From assembly GCA_902781515.1 (NCBI GenBank), contig CACZJU010000002.1, positions 90,628 to 154,627 of the forward strand: a stretch of 64,000 bases of DNA. The letters run 5' to 3'. Positions 28,321-36,600 of this stretch are shown here, one piece after another. This DNA comes from an uncultured Bacteroidales bacterium (GTDB taxonomy: Bacteria > Bacteroidota > Bacteroidia > Bacteroidales > Bacteroidaceae). The stretch's first letter is position 1; every line of letters begins with the position of its first letter. Below the pieces are notes generated by a model, which was not told the DNA's origin, did not search any database, and saw only the letters and a list, made by a program, of their open reading frames with translations. The position numbers and the translations under genes are program-made.

Positions 28321-28361
28321 ACCGCACTTGTCACTTCGCTAGTGGCAAGTGCGGTTTGTTT
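28321..28361 (+). terminator. rho-independent terminator of the envelope cluster
   Basis: ACCGCACTTG pairs perfectly with CAAGTGCGGT across a 15-base loop and is followed by TTTGTTT. Almost the same hairpin, loop included, is reused at 60831. Confidence 0.85.
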
Positions 28362-28793
28362 GCGACTATACGACAACGAGCCAATTTTGCGCTGGTTAAT
28401 CACAAGGTACTAGTCCTTATTGATCTAAGTACTAGAACTTGTGGCAATAGGTTCGCCAACTTATCGCAATAGGTTAAGTTAACCTTCGGCAATAAGTTAA
28501 CTTAACCTATGGACGGAAATAATATTAACTTATGTCGGTAAGTAATATTAACCTATCGGTACAGTTAATATTAACCTTTGGACGGAGGAATAGTATCCCT
28601 ATGAGGGAAGGAATAGTATCCCTAAGCGCATAGGAATAGTAATGTTCCGTGCTTAACATTACTATCCCTATCGTCATAAGACCTAGACCTTATCGCAACA
28701 AGACCTAGGTCTTATCGACACAGGTACTAGAACATATGAGCATAGGTTATATTTATCTACTTCTGCTGAAAAACAGTTGTAGTCGCAAAAAAA

Positions 28794-28843
28794 CCTCACA
28801 ACCTCCCCCAGGCCCGATGAATAAAGGGCTGGAGGCGGTGAGG
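28794..28843. repeat. long hairpin, arms CCTCAC..CCTCC, loop GATGAATAAA
   Basis: CCTCAC-AA-CCTCC pairs with GGAGG-CG-GTGAGG around a GCCC/GGGC stem closing the loop GATGAATAAA (28816-28825). Arms are the same as at 2499, but the loop is in the opposite orientation. Confidence 0.72.
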
Positions 28844-28995
28844 TTTGCTTTCAAACCTCACCCAAACCTCACCCAAACCTCACCACAGAAATTCTTCAAC
28901 ATCAAGGAACATCTGAGTTGCGCAGCAAACTATGCCCAAAGTAGGTGGGGCAGGTGCAATAATTTATGAGTTTTTTGCTCGAAAAAACCATCATT

Positions 28996-29037
28996 CCATC
29001 ACCTTTCCTTTATTTATGGGGGCTGAACGGGTGATGG
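28996..29037. repeat. hairpin with CCATCACC/GGGTGATGG arms
   Basis: CCATCACC pairs with GGGTGATGG around TTTATTTATG (29009-29018), a variant of the conserved loop. Further GGTGATGG words continue to 29068. The arm sequence is unrelated to the CCTCAC arms, yet pairing is kept. Confidence 0.65.
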
Positions 29038-29076
29038 ATGGGGTGATGGATGGTGATAGTGGTGATGGTTTTTGCA

Positions 29077-29216
29077 TGAAAATATAGGAAAGCGTGTTTT
29101 TCCGACAATTTAGGAGGGAGTGAGGGCTTGCCAGAGGCGGTCGGAGGGAACGGGAGCTGTGACGTCGATGGGTAGGTGAGAAACGGGGTGTTCGAACTGG
29201 ATGCGACCTGCGTGGA
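29077..29216. repeat. 140-bp direct repeat, left copy
   Basis: This segment matches 31365-31504 with only about nine differences. It carries the last bases of the GH43 gene (TGAAAATATAGG) and the 3' end of the pseudouridine synthase gene. The two copies bracket the GH43 gene at an offset of 2288 bases. Confidence 0.85.
29110..29216 (-). pseudogene. C-terminal fragment of an RluA-family pseudouridine synthase
   Basis: Read on the minus strand this gives FHAGRIQFEHPVSHLPIDVT followed by APVPSDRLWQALTPS and a TAA stop, nearly the same as the end of the intact gene at 31398. The catalytic part is missing. It is the left copy of the direct repeat and cannot be functional. Confidence 0.75.
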
Positions 29217-29316
29217 ATGTGGCTGTCCACCCAGTGCCGTTCCCTACACCGACATCCAAGAAGGCGTCCAGATGGCCTACGGAATTCAACCTCGCCTTGA
29301 TGATATCCGACTGTGA
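29212..29316 (+). pseudogene. C-terminal remnant of an unidentified gene
   Basis: Directly after the repeat, the plus strand is open to a TGA at 29316 and reads like a real protein end (SAVPYTDIQEGVQMAYGIQP, then RLDDIRL). There is no start and no matching N-terminus. It may be the tail of whichever gene preceded GH43 at its source. The family is unknown. Confidence 0.35.
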
Positions 29317-29352
29317 ATTATGTAACAGAGTAAATTAAAGTTTGGTAAGAAG

Positions 29353-29408
29353 GCCTGCCGTTTGAAAAATATTGCGTATATTTGTACCATTAATCCCAGA
29401 CGGCAGGC
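29353..29408 (+). promoter_or_regulatory. GH43 promoter between inverted repeats
   Basis: TATATTTG at 29377-29384 fits the -7 element. It is framed by GCCTGCCGTTTG (29353-29364) and its inverted partner CAGACGGCAGGC (29397-29408), which match at 11 of 12 positions. The arms lie on both sides of the promoter, so they are more likely a regulator site or an inversion site than a leader hairpin. The ATG follows 41 bases later. Confidence 0.55.
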
Positions 29409-29449
29409 ACTTATTAAGTGATATAAACAATAAACAACGCAAAATAATC

Positions 29450-31375
29450 ATGAAACGAATCGTATTTTCTCTATTGGCAATGGTAGTCAGCTTGACGCTG
29501 GCTGCAAAGCCTCTAAGCTCTCCCTTTGCAGGTTATCTTTTCGCATACTTCGAGGGGGGCGGCGATCATAACCTGATGGAGCAACTGCGCTTCGCAGTGA
29601 GCGAGGACGCACAGAACTGGTATGCTCTGAACGACAACAGACCGATTGTAGCCAGTGACAGCATCAGCGAGAGCGGCGGCATTCGCGACCCGCACATATT
29701 GAGGGGTGAGGATGGTTGCTACTACATCGTAGCGACAGACATGCATACCTATGACCCGAAACAGGGCTGGGGTGCAAATCCGGGTATTGTGCTGCTGAAA
29801 TCCAAGGACTTAGTGAACTGGACACATGCGAAGATAAACCTCTCGAAGGACTGGAGTAAGAACTTCGGCGATGCCTACTGGGTGTGGGCGCCGCAGACCA
29901 TTTACGACCGCAAGGCACGGAAGTATATGATTTACTTCACGCTGCAGCGTAACGACCGCAAGACGCTAATCACTTATTATGCTTATGCAAATAAGGACTT
30001 CACAGCTTTCGAGAGCGAGCCGAAGGTGCTGTTCTCCGCGAAATACGGTAGCATCGACAACGACATCATCTACAAGGACGGCGTGTATCATCTCTTCTAC
30101 AAAGGCAACACGAAGGACGAGAACGGCAAGGAGATAAAGAACGGCATACAGCAAGCAACATCTAAGAAACTTACGGGGCCGTACAAGGAGGACTTTGAGT
30201 ATCTGGATGCCTACGCTGACACAAGGACAAGTGTGGAGGGCAGCGGAGTATTCAAACTGAACAACAGCGAGGATTGGATTCTGATGTACGACCTCTACAG
30301 CTCTGGTCGCTACGAGTTCCAGCGTTCGAAGGATTTGAAGACATTTACTCGTGAGCCGGAGTCGTTCCGCAAGGATTTCTTCCCCCGTCACGGCACGGTG
30401 ATGTCGGTGACTGCCGACGAGCTGGAGCGCATGCAGCAGAAATGGGGCTATGTGTTGAAGCACGAGTTCGAGAGTAACGGCAATCCAATCATCCGCGACA
30501 AACATACCGCTGACCCCGCAGTGCTTGTTGAAAACGATACTCTATGGCTCTTTGCAGGACACGATGCCGCTGGTAACCAGACGGGCTATGTGATGAAGGA
30601 CTGGCTACTCTACTCCACCACCGACATGAAGCACTGGACGGAATATCCATCGCCCCTGCGCATCGACGATTTCAAGTGGGCCAACAGCCATCAGGCTTAC
30701 GCCGGACAGGTGGCAAAGGGCAAGGATGGTCGCTACTATTGGTACGTTTCCACCAACTGGTGCGGCATAGGAGTTGCAGTAAGCGACAAGATTACAGGTC
30801 CCTACAAGGATGCACTGGGCAAGCCCCTGCTTACAAACAAGGATTGTTTCGCATCGAAGCACAGTTGGGCCTGCATCGACCCTACCATCCTCATCGACAG
30901 CGACGGCACTCCTTATATTATATGGGGCAACAGAGAGTGCTACTACGCCAAGCTGAAGGACAATATGATAGAGATTGACGGTGAGATTCATCGCATTGAT
31001 GTACCGAACTTTACCGAAGGTCCTTGGATACATAAATTCAACGGCAAATACTATCTGACTTATGCCTCAGAGTGGCCCGAGAAGATTGCCTATGCCGTAG
31101 CCGACCACATCGGCGGTCCATACACGTTCATGGGCATCATCAGCGAGATAGCCGGGAACTCGAACACCACGCACCCTTCCATCGTCAATTTCAAAGATCA
31201 ATGGCTATTCTTCAGTCATAACGGCGGTTTGCCAGACGGTGGAAGCTACAGTCGCAGCATCATTGCCGAACCCATGAGCTACGACAAGGACGGAAAGATA
31301 AACTTCATTCCCTCCACGGCCAAAGGCGCATCCTCTCTAACATTGCCCAGCAAACCTCTGTGCCTGAAAATATAG
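29450..31375 (+). CDS. secreted protein with two GH43-type domains (arabinosidase/arabinanase-like)
   Basis: 641 residues from the ATG giving the signal peptide MKRIVFSLLAMVVSLTLAAK. There are two five-bladed propeller halves. The first has GGIRDPHILRGEDGCYYIVA, DAYWVWAPQTIYD and SIDNDIIYKDGVYHLFY; the second has DKHTADPAVLVENDTLWLFA, CIDPTILIDSDGTPYIIWG and NFTEGPWIHKFNGKYYLTYA. The RDP/ADP Asp, the IDN/IDP Asp and EGS/EGP Glu fit the GH43 triad in each half. The substrate is probably alpha-L-arabinan side chains of pectin or arabinoxylan. It is flanked on both sides by a 140-bp direct repeat, a sign of recent insertion or duplication. Confidence 0.87.
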   Translation: MKRIVFSLLAMVVSLTLAAKPLSSPFAGYLFAYFEGGGDHNLMEQLRFAVSEDAQNWYALNDNRPIVASDSISESGGIRDPHILRGEDGCYYIVATDMHTYDPKQGWGANPGIVLLKSKDLVNWTHAKINLSKDWSKNFGDAYWVWAPQTIYDRKARKYMIYFTLQRNDRKTLITYYAYANKDFTAFESEPKVLFSAKYGSIDNDIIYKDGVYHLFYKGNTKDENGKEIKNGIQQATSKKLTGPYKEDFEYLDAYADTRTSVEGSGVFKLNNSEDWILMYDLYSSGRYEFQRSKDLKTFTREPESFRKDFFPRHGTVMSVTADELERMQQKWGYVLKHEFESNGNPIIRDKHTADPAVLVENDTLWLFAGHDAAGNQTGYVMKDWLLYSTTDMKHWTEYPSPLRIDDFKWANSHQAYAGQVAKGKDGRYYWYVSTNWCGIGVAVSDKITGPYKDALGKPLLTNKDCFASKHSWACIDPTILIDSDGTPYIIWGNRECYYAKLKDNMIEIDGEIHRIDVPNFTEGPWIHKFNGKYYLTYASEWPEKIAYAVADHIGGPYTFMGIISEIAGNSNTTHPSIVNFKDQWLFFSHNGGLPDGGSYSRSIIAEPMSYDKDGKINFIPSTAKGASSLTLPSKPLCLKI

Positions 31376-31504
31376 GAAAGCATGTTTTTCCGACAATTCA
31401 GGAAGGAGTGAGGGCTTGCCAGAGGCGGTCGGAGGGAACGGGAGCTGTGACGTCGATGGATAGGTGGGAAACGGGGTGCTCGAACTGGATGCGACGGGCG
31501 TGGA
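31365..31504. repeat. 140-bp direct repeat, right copy
   Basis: Contains the GH43 stop codon and the 3' end of the intact pseudouridine synthase gene; see the left copy at 29077-29216. Confidence 0.85.
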
Positions 31505-32072
31505 GAGAGATGCCGCCGTCGGGGTTGGAGCGTGGAGCACCGTACTTGAGGTCGCCTTTGATGGGACAGCCTATTTTGGAGAGCTGACAGCGAATCTGAT
31601 GGTGGCGCCCGGTGTGGAGGTTGACTTCGAGAAGGAAGTAGCGGTCGCTGCGAGCAATGACACGATAGTCGAGAATGGCTTGCTTGGAACCTGGCACCTC
31701 GCGGTCGTAGGCACGGGCTGTGTTTGTTTTCTCGTTGCGAGTGAGCCAATGGGTGAGTGTGCCCTCGGTCTGAGGGGGCTGGTTGCCTACGATTGCCCAG
31801 TAGGTCTTCTTTACGGCTCGTGTGCGGAACATCTCGCTCAAGCGGCTGAGGGCTTTCGATGTACGGGCAAAGAGCACTACCCCACTGACGGGTCTGTCGA
31901 GTCTGTGAACGACACCAAGGAACACCTCGCCTGGTTTGGCATAGCGTTCCTTGATATAGGCTTTCACATCATCAGAAAGGGGGACATCGCCTGTTTTGTC
32001 GCCCTGCACGATGTCCCCACTCCGTTTATTCACCACTATTACGTGGTTGTCTTCGTATAGTACGTCCATCAC
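31398..32072 (-). CDS. RluA-family 23S rRNA/tRNA pseudouridine synthase
   Basis: Converts uridine to pseudouridine in structured RNA. The catalytic block reads GVVHRLDRPVSGVVLFARTS, with the conserved Asp of the HRLD motif, followed by KTYWAIVGNQP and LHTGRHHQIRCQLSKIGCPI. At 224 residues it is a short member without an S4 domain, so the exact RNA position cannot be predicted. It overlaps the fabG stop by four bases (ATGA). Its last 107 bases are duplicated upstream of the GH43 gene. Confidence 0.92.
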   Translation of the reverse strand: MMDVLYEDNHVIVVNKRSGDIVQGDKTGDVPLSDDVKAYIKERYAKPGEVFLGVVHRLDRPVSGVVLFARTSKALSRLSEMFRTRAVKKTYWAIVGNQPPQTEGTLTHWLTRNEKTNTARAYDREVPGSKQAILDYRVIARSDRYFLLEVNLHTGRHHQIRCQLSKIGCPIKGDLKYGAPRSNPDGGISLHARRIQFEHPVSHLSIDVTAPVPSDRLWQALTPS

Positions 32073-32809
32073 GTATTCATGCCGCCATCGACTTGGATGA
32101 CCTGACCGGTGACATAGGAGCTGAGGTCGCTGGCAAGGTAGAGAGCTGTGTTGGCAATGTCCTCAACCTGTCCGCCACGACGAAGGGGTATCTTCTTCTT
32201 CCATTCCTCGCGAACCTCTTCGCTGAGAGCAGCAGTCATGGCTGTCTCAATGAAACCGGGGGCAATGGCGTTGGCACGAATGCCCTTGGGACCCATTTCC
32301 TGAGCTATTGACTTCGCGAGTGCGATGAGACCAGCCTTAGAAGCAGCATAGTTGGCCTGTCCGGCATTGCCATGAACACCAACCACTGATGCCATGTTGA
32401 TGATGCTGCCGCCACGCTGACGCATCATGATGGGAACACAGGCGTGGATGAAGTTGAAGGCCGACTTCAGATTGACGGCAATCACAGCATCCCACTGCTG
32501 TTCGCTCATGCGCAGCATCAGTCCGTCCTTGGTGATACCGGCATTGTTGACAAGAATATCTATCGAGCCAAACTCTTCCTTCACTTGTGCCACCACCTGC
32601 TCTGTCTGAGCAAAGTCGGCAGCATTAGAGGCATAGCTTTTTGCCTTTACGCCAAGGGCTGCGAGTTCCTGTTCTGTTTCGAGATTCACCTCAAGGTCGG
32701 TGAATGCTATGTTGGCGCCCTCTTGGGCAAACTTCATGGCAATGGCTTTGCCGATTCCACGTGCCGCACCTGTGATGAGTGCGGTCTTTCCTTCCAATAA
32801 TTTCATCAA
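32069..32809 (-). CDS. fabG: 3-oxoacyl-[acyl-carrier-protein] reductase
   Basis: NADPH-dependent reduction of 3-oxoacyl-ACP in fatty acid elongation, cytosolic. A short-chain dehydrogenase of normal length (246), with the cofactor loop ITGAARGIGKAIAMKFAQEG, NNAGITKDGLMLRM, the catalytic Ser block INMASVVGVHGNAGQANYAA with YAASK, and the C-terminal SYVTGQVIQVDGGM, which favours FabG over other SDRs. It sits between a TetR-type regulator and the rlu gene in one operon. Confidence 0.93.
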   Translation of the reverse strand: MMKLLEGKTALITGAARGIGKAIAMKFAQEGANIAFTDLEVNLETEQELAALGVKAKSYASNAADFAQTEQVVAQVKEEFGSIDILVNNAGITKDGLMLRMSEQQWDAVIAVNLKSAFNFIHACVPIMMRQRGGSIINMASVVGVHGNAGQANYAASKAGLIALAKSIAQEMGPKGIRANAIAPGFIETAMTAALSEEVREEWKKKIPLRRGGQVEDIANTALYLASDLSSYVTGQVIQVDGGMNT

Positions 32810-32827
32810 ATTATCAATTATAAATTT

Positions 32828-33433
32828 TCAATTTTCAATTTTCTCGTCGGGGCGGTCTATTTTTGCCATAGCACGATGAATAACCTGTTTCACCATGGGA
32901 CGGCTGATACTGATGCTGTTGCCCAGACGACCGTAGATGTACGGCACCTCGAGCCCCTTGATGCAATAGTGCAGTATGTCCACAGACATGCGGATGTTTG
33001 TGACATCGAACTTGCCCTGACGTATGCCCTGCATGATTATCTGCTGAATGAGGTCTATCTCCGTCTGGTCGAACACCTTGCGAACCTTCTCCACAAGCCA
33101 GATGTTGCGGAAGAACTCGGCACGCAGGTTGCCATTACGGACAACGGCTTCCTTGATAAGACTCAGGTGGGCGTAGATAAGCTGAACGAGCTTGTCCTCG
33201 GGTTCGAGTTCCTTAGTAGCAACCAAGCGCAAACGCTGACTCATGCGAGTCATCTCCTGCTCAATGACGGCATAGAATACCTCGTCCTTGCTCTTGAAGT
33301 AGGTGTAGAGAGTGCGTCGTCCCTTACCAGAAGCCACTGCGATGTCGTTCATCGTAGTATCCTCGACACCATTCTTTGCGAAGAGGTGACGAGCCATCTC
33401 AATTAACTTGTCCCGTGTCTTAGAGGTACCCAT
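32828..33433 (-). CDS. TetR/AcrR family transcriptional regulator
   Basis: 201 residues from MGTSKTRDKLIEMARHLFAK; an upstream ATG would run through the promoter. The N-terminal helix-turn-helix is clear (GVEDTTMNDIAVASGKGRRT, then LYTYFKSKDEVFYAVIEQEM). The C-terminal ligand domain is divergent. It lies 18 bases upstream of fabG on the same strand, so it may respond to an acyl compound and autoregulate the operon, which is inference from position. A -7 element (TAACTTTG on minus, 33442-33449) lies just upstream of the chosen start. Confidence 0.88.
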   Translation of the reverse strand: MGTSKTRDKLIEMARHLFAKNGVEDTTMNDIAVASGKGRRTLYTYFKSKDEVFYAVIEQEMTRMSQRLRLVATKELEPEDKLVQLIYAHLSLIKEAVVRNGNLRAEFFRNIWLVEKVRKVFDQTEIDLIQQIIMQGIRQGKFDVTNIRMSVDILHYCIKGLEVPYIYGRLGNSISISRPMVKQVIHRAMAKIDRPDEKIEN

Positions 33434-33509
33434 AATTAGCACAAAGTTACTATATTTAATTAAAAACGAAAAGAGAAAGGGGAAAAATATCACATTTTGC
33501 AGTAATTTA

Positions 33510-33542
33510 TTTGGTCAAACCAAAAAAACTCCTTACCTTTGC
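33510..33542 (+). promoter_or_regulatory. promoter of the initiator tRNA gene
   Basis: TTTG at 33510-33513, a 20-base spacer, then TACCTTTGC at 33534-33542, an almost ideal Bacteroidetes promoter. The tRNA begins ten bases after it. Confidence 0.85.
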
Positions 33543-33552
33543 ACTCGCAAAT

Positions 33553-33625
33553 CGCGGAGTGGAGCAGTTGGTAGCTCGCCAGGCTCATAACCTGGAGGTC
33601 GCCCGTTCGAGTCGGACCTCCGCAA
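33553..33625 (+). tRNA. initiator tRNA-fMet (CAT)
   Basis: A full cloverleaf: acceptor CGCGGAG/CTCCGC with the unpaired C1-A72 that marks bacterial initiators, D arm GAGC/GCTC, anticodon stem CCAGG/CCTGG with loop CTCATAA, and T loop TTCGAGT. One C-A mismatch sits in the T stem (GCCCG/CGGAC). CCA is not encoded. It stands alone, with its own promoter and terminator. Confidence 0.95.
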
Positions 33626-33637
33626 CAAAACAAAGAG

Positions 33638-33670
33638 AAGGCCCTCAACACTGAGAGCCTTCTTTCTTTT
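33638..33670. terminator. terminator after tRNA-fMet
   Basis: AAGGCCCTCA and TGAGAGCCTT pair with one mismatch around ACAC and are followed by CTTTCTTTT. It also lies just past the 3' end of the converging PL11 gene. Confidence 0.75.
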
Positions 33671-33682
33671 ATGTTCGCTTGT

Positions 33683-36600
33683 CTATTTCAATACAGTCTT
33701 CTTACGGTTTATGATATATACACCCTTTTGTAATTTACCATTAACCTTCTGACCTGCCATATTATAGACATTTTCGTTCTTGGATTCTGAATTTTGAATC
33801 GAATTAATACCGTCGGGATTAGCAGCAACAACGAGTATGCCCTCGCTGAGTCGGCTGGTGTCCCAAATGAGACCTTGTGCTTCGTTGGGCGAGCAGAGGT
33901 CGTAAGTGAGTTTTGTGCCGACAGTGATTGTAGAGGCATCGAACAACTGAATCTCGTCGCCAACAGACAGTGCCAGACCTGAAGCACCGCGAACCACCAG
34001 TTTGCCATTGAGTTTCAGAGTTCCTATCTCGCTGAACTTACTGAAGGAGGTCTTCGAACCGATGTAGGTCTGTATGGTACCGTTGACGGTAACGTTCTTG
34101 CCGCTGAACTTCAGATTGCCTGCAGAATTTGTTTCCGTGATACCACTGCGCAATGTACCATTACTGCTAACTGTTACGGCACTATTGCCAAGAACGCCCT
34201 TACCGCTCAGTGTGGCTCCGCTGGCAATGGTGAGAGTGCCTGAACCCAGCATGATGTTAGTCTTGGAGCTATTGAGACACAGCTCACCGCCATTTACTCG
34301 GCAAGCACCTTGGAAGTCACCAGAGCCAGTGAACGTCATCTTACATGTGCCCACCTTGTTAAACAACACCTTGTTAGACGAATTGTTATCGGTGATTGTA
34401 CCAGCAAAACTGAAGTCCTTGCCATCCGAATTACCAACATTCCAAGTATTATCGCCACTAACAGCATTTTGATTCATGAAGTTTGAAATAGCCTGGTTGA
34501 GCGAGCCGCTGCCAGTAAGACAACCTATAGTGAAGCTCTGGCAAACATTGGTTACACCGCATCCAGAGGCAATATTGAGCGTGGCGTGAGGCATACCCGT
34601 AGAGCAGTCGAGAGGCAACCAAATGCCTGTGGTTGTATGCTTGATGGTTCCTTCGAACTGCGACCAGTCGCCAATGATGCGCACACGGCTTACAGAGTTG
34701 CGAGGCACGATGGTGAGTGTTCCCTCGCCCGTTATCTTATTGTTGTAAGCTGTGTAATATATATATGACAGATGCCATGTGCCGCTCTTGCCCTTGGGGA
34801 TATAGATGGCATGTGAGGTGCATTGTGCATCGTCGTAAAGCGTGCCGCCCTGGAACTCAACTGTAGAAGCAGGGTTGCTGGTCTCTGCCACCGAACCGGC
34901 AGCGATGACCAAGCGCGAGAGACTGCTGTTGCCGGTAAACAGACATCCAGAGCCCTTCTTCGTGAGTTTGGTGCCCGAAAGCGCTGCTCCCATGCGGAAG
35001 TCGCCAGAGCAGTTTATCACACCACCGTCTTCGCCTATCATCTTCATGGGAGAACCCGTCTCCACAGCAGCCGTAGTCTGCAGCACTGCACCATTCTCAA
35101 TAGTAAAGAGGTCTGCTTTAGTGGTAATACCGCCTAAGTTTCCAGTGGCTGTGTATTGGTTAGATAACTGACTAACCTTTGTGGTCCCACCCTTCAAGTG
35201 ATTACCACCAGTATAGCTGTTGCTACCACCCATGGTTACAGTTCCTGCGCCTTCCTTAATGAACTTGGCATCACCATCGATGGAACCGTCGCCGCTGAAA
35301 GCATAGGTAAGTGTGTTGTTTACTGTGAAAGTATCTGGTATTACACTGCCATCAATCTTAACTACACGCGAGGTAGCATTGTCGTCGAACAGAACATTGT
35401 CGCCCGATACGAACATTTCCGAAGTTCCTCCGCCATCGATGGCAAAGTTCTCGGCATCGCCAAGATTCCAGATGCCATCGTTAACACCTGTCCAGGTTAC
35501 AGAGGCTGCATCGCGCAGTGCCTTAATCTCAAGTATCAGCTTGCCATCCTCGATATATAGCTTTTTCTTATCGTCAGGCAGACCTTCTACCACGATAGAA
35601 TTTACATCGCCCGTGATTTCGCCTGATATTTCTGCCAAGACATACTTTCCGGCGGCTATTTTGGTCTGTCCGCTTGCAGGATGTCCCACCAGCTCAATGA
35701 CAGGACTCAGGTACTGCGGACCTGCATTCACCCAAGCCGAACCCGTCTTCTGCTCAATGTTGAGGGTTGTGGCCTTGATAAGGTCGGACGATGTTCCTTC
35801 GCTATAGAGGTCGGCAACAATGCGCGAACCGAATCCCAGTGACAAATCGCCTACTGTGATAGTTCCCTTTGAATCAGCTCCACCCGGACGGATGACAGAA
35901 GCGTAATCGGCCTTGATGCTCATGAACTCACCACCATTGGAATTGAGTTCTGCAAAGCGGTTGAGCCAAAGAGGCGACTGCATCAGCTTACCGTCGAAAT
36001 TCAGCACGCCTGCCCAGATGTTTGTCTCACCGGTATGCTTAAATTCAGCATTAGGCAAAGTGAGGATGCCATCGCCCTGCTTCACAAGACGTGCCTCACC
36101 TGCCAGTCCACCACCGGTAACAGTGCAAGTGTATGTTGTATAATTGATTTTTGTGTTCTGCGTAGCACATTCACTGGGGGCATTGCCCTGTACCCAAGTG
36201 GGAACGTTGAAAGTGAGGATGTAGGGCTGTGCTCCATCAACAATGCTGACACTGGTGTTTCCAGTTTCGCAAACAATAGCGTGCTGACCGTTAAGAGCCG
36301 CAGATATGCTGCCGCCGTCTGTGACCTCGGTACGTCCAGTCATAGTGTTTGTGGGAGGAGCCTGAGTGATTCCTTCCAACTGTCCCAGGAAATAACTCAA
36401 GTGAGGAGGTTGGTTATAACCGCACATCTGCCAAACCATAGAGTTGCGGTATTGAGGGTCGGACCACAGTGTAGGAATACGGAAACTAGTGCTTGTCGGC
36501 GTAGAATAGATGCGGATGTTATTGTCTGCTGTACGCATAATAACCTCCTCGCGCCAGTCACCAAGAATGTCGCCCTGATAGCAAGGAGTTCCCTTGGTGT

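Larger units (their letters stand above)
28393..29070. repeat. repeat island II: palindrome array with two hairpin types
   Basis: No gene is supported here. From 28393 to about 28770 some fifteen near-palindromic units of 14-18 bases are separated by 5-8 bases, giving a period of about 22. The cores change in blocks: GTACTAG first, then GTTAAGTTAAC, TTAATATTAA, GGAATAGTATCC, then AGACCTAGGTCT (exact 14-bp palindrome at 28700-28713), then GTACTAG again. The array is followed by a CCTCAC hairpin (28794-28843), tandem CCTCACC words, and a CCATCACC hairpin with GGTGATGG words (28996-29068). The right half of the array and the first hairpin match island I. Confidence 0.78.

Noticed and set aside
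28393-28770. CRISPR array
   Set aside because: The units are periodic, but neither the repeats nor the spacers are constant in the required way: the repeat core changes in blocks, the spacers are only 5-8 bases, and there are no cas genes.
29353-29408. Confident call of an invertible promoter
   Set aside because: The arms are only 12 bases, no recombinase is linked and there is no evidence of the other orientation, so it stays a finding of moderate interest.
31279-31749. 156-codon Ser/Pro/Arg-rich frame on the minus strand
   Set aside because: An out-of-frame reading of the pseudouridine synthase 3' end and GH43 end; the true frame has the conserved motifs.
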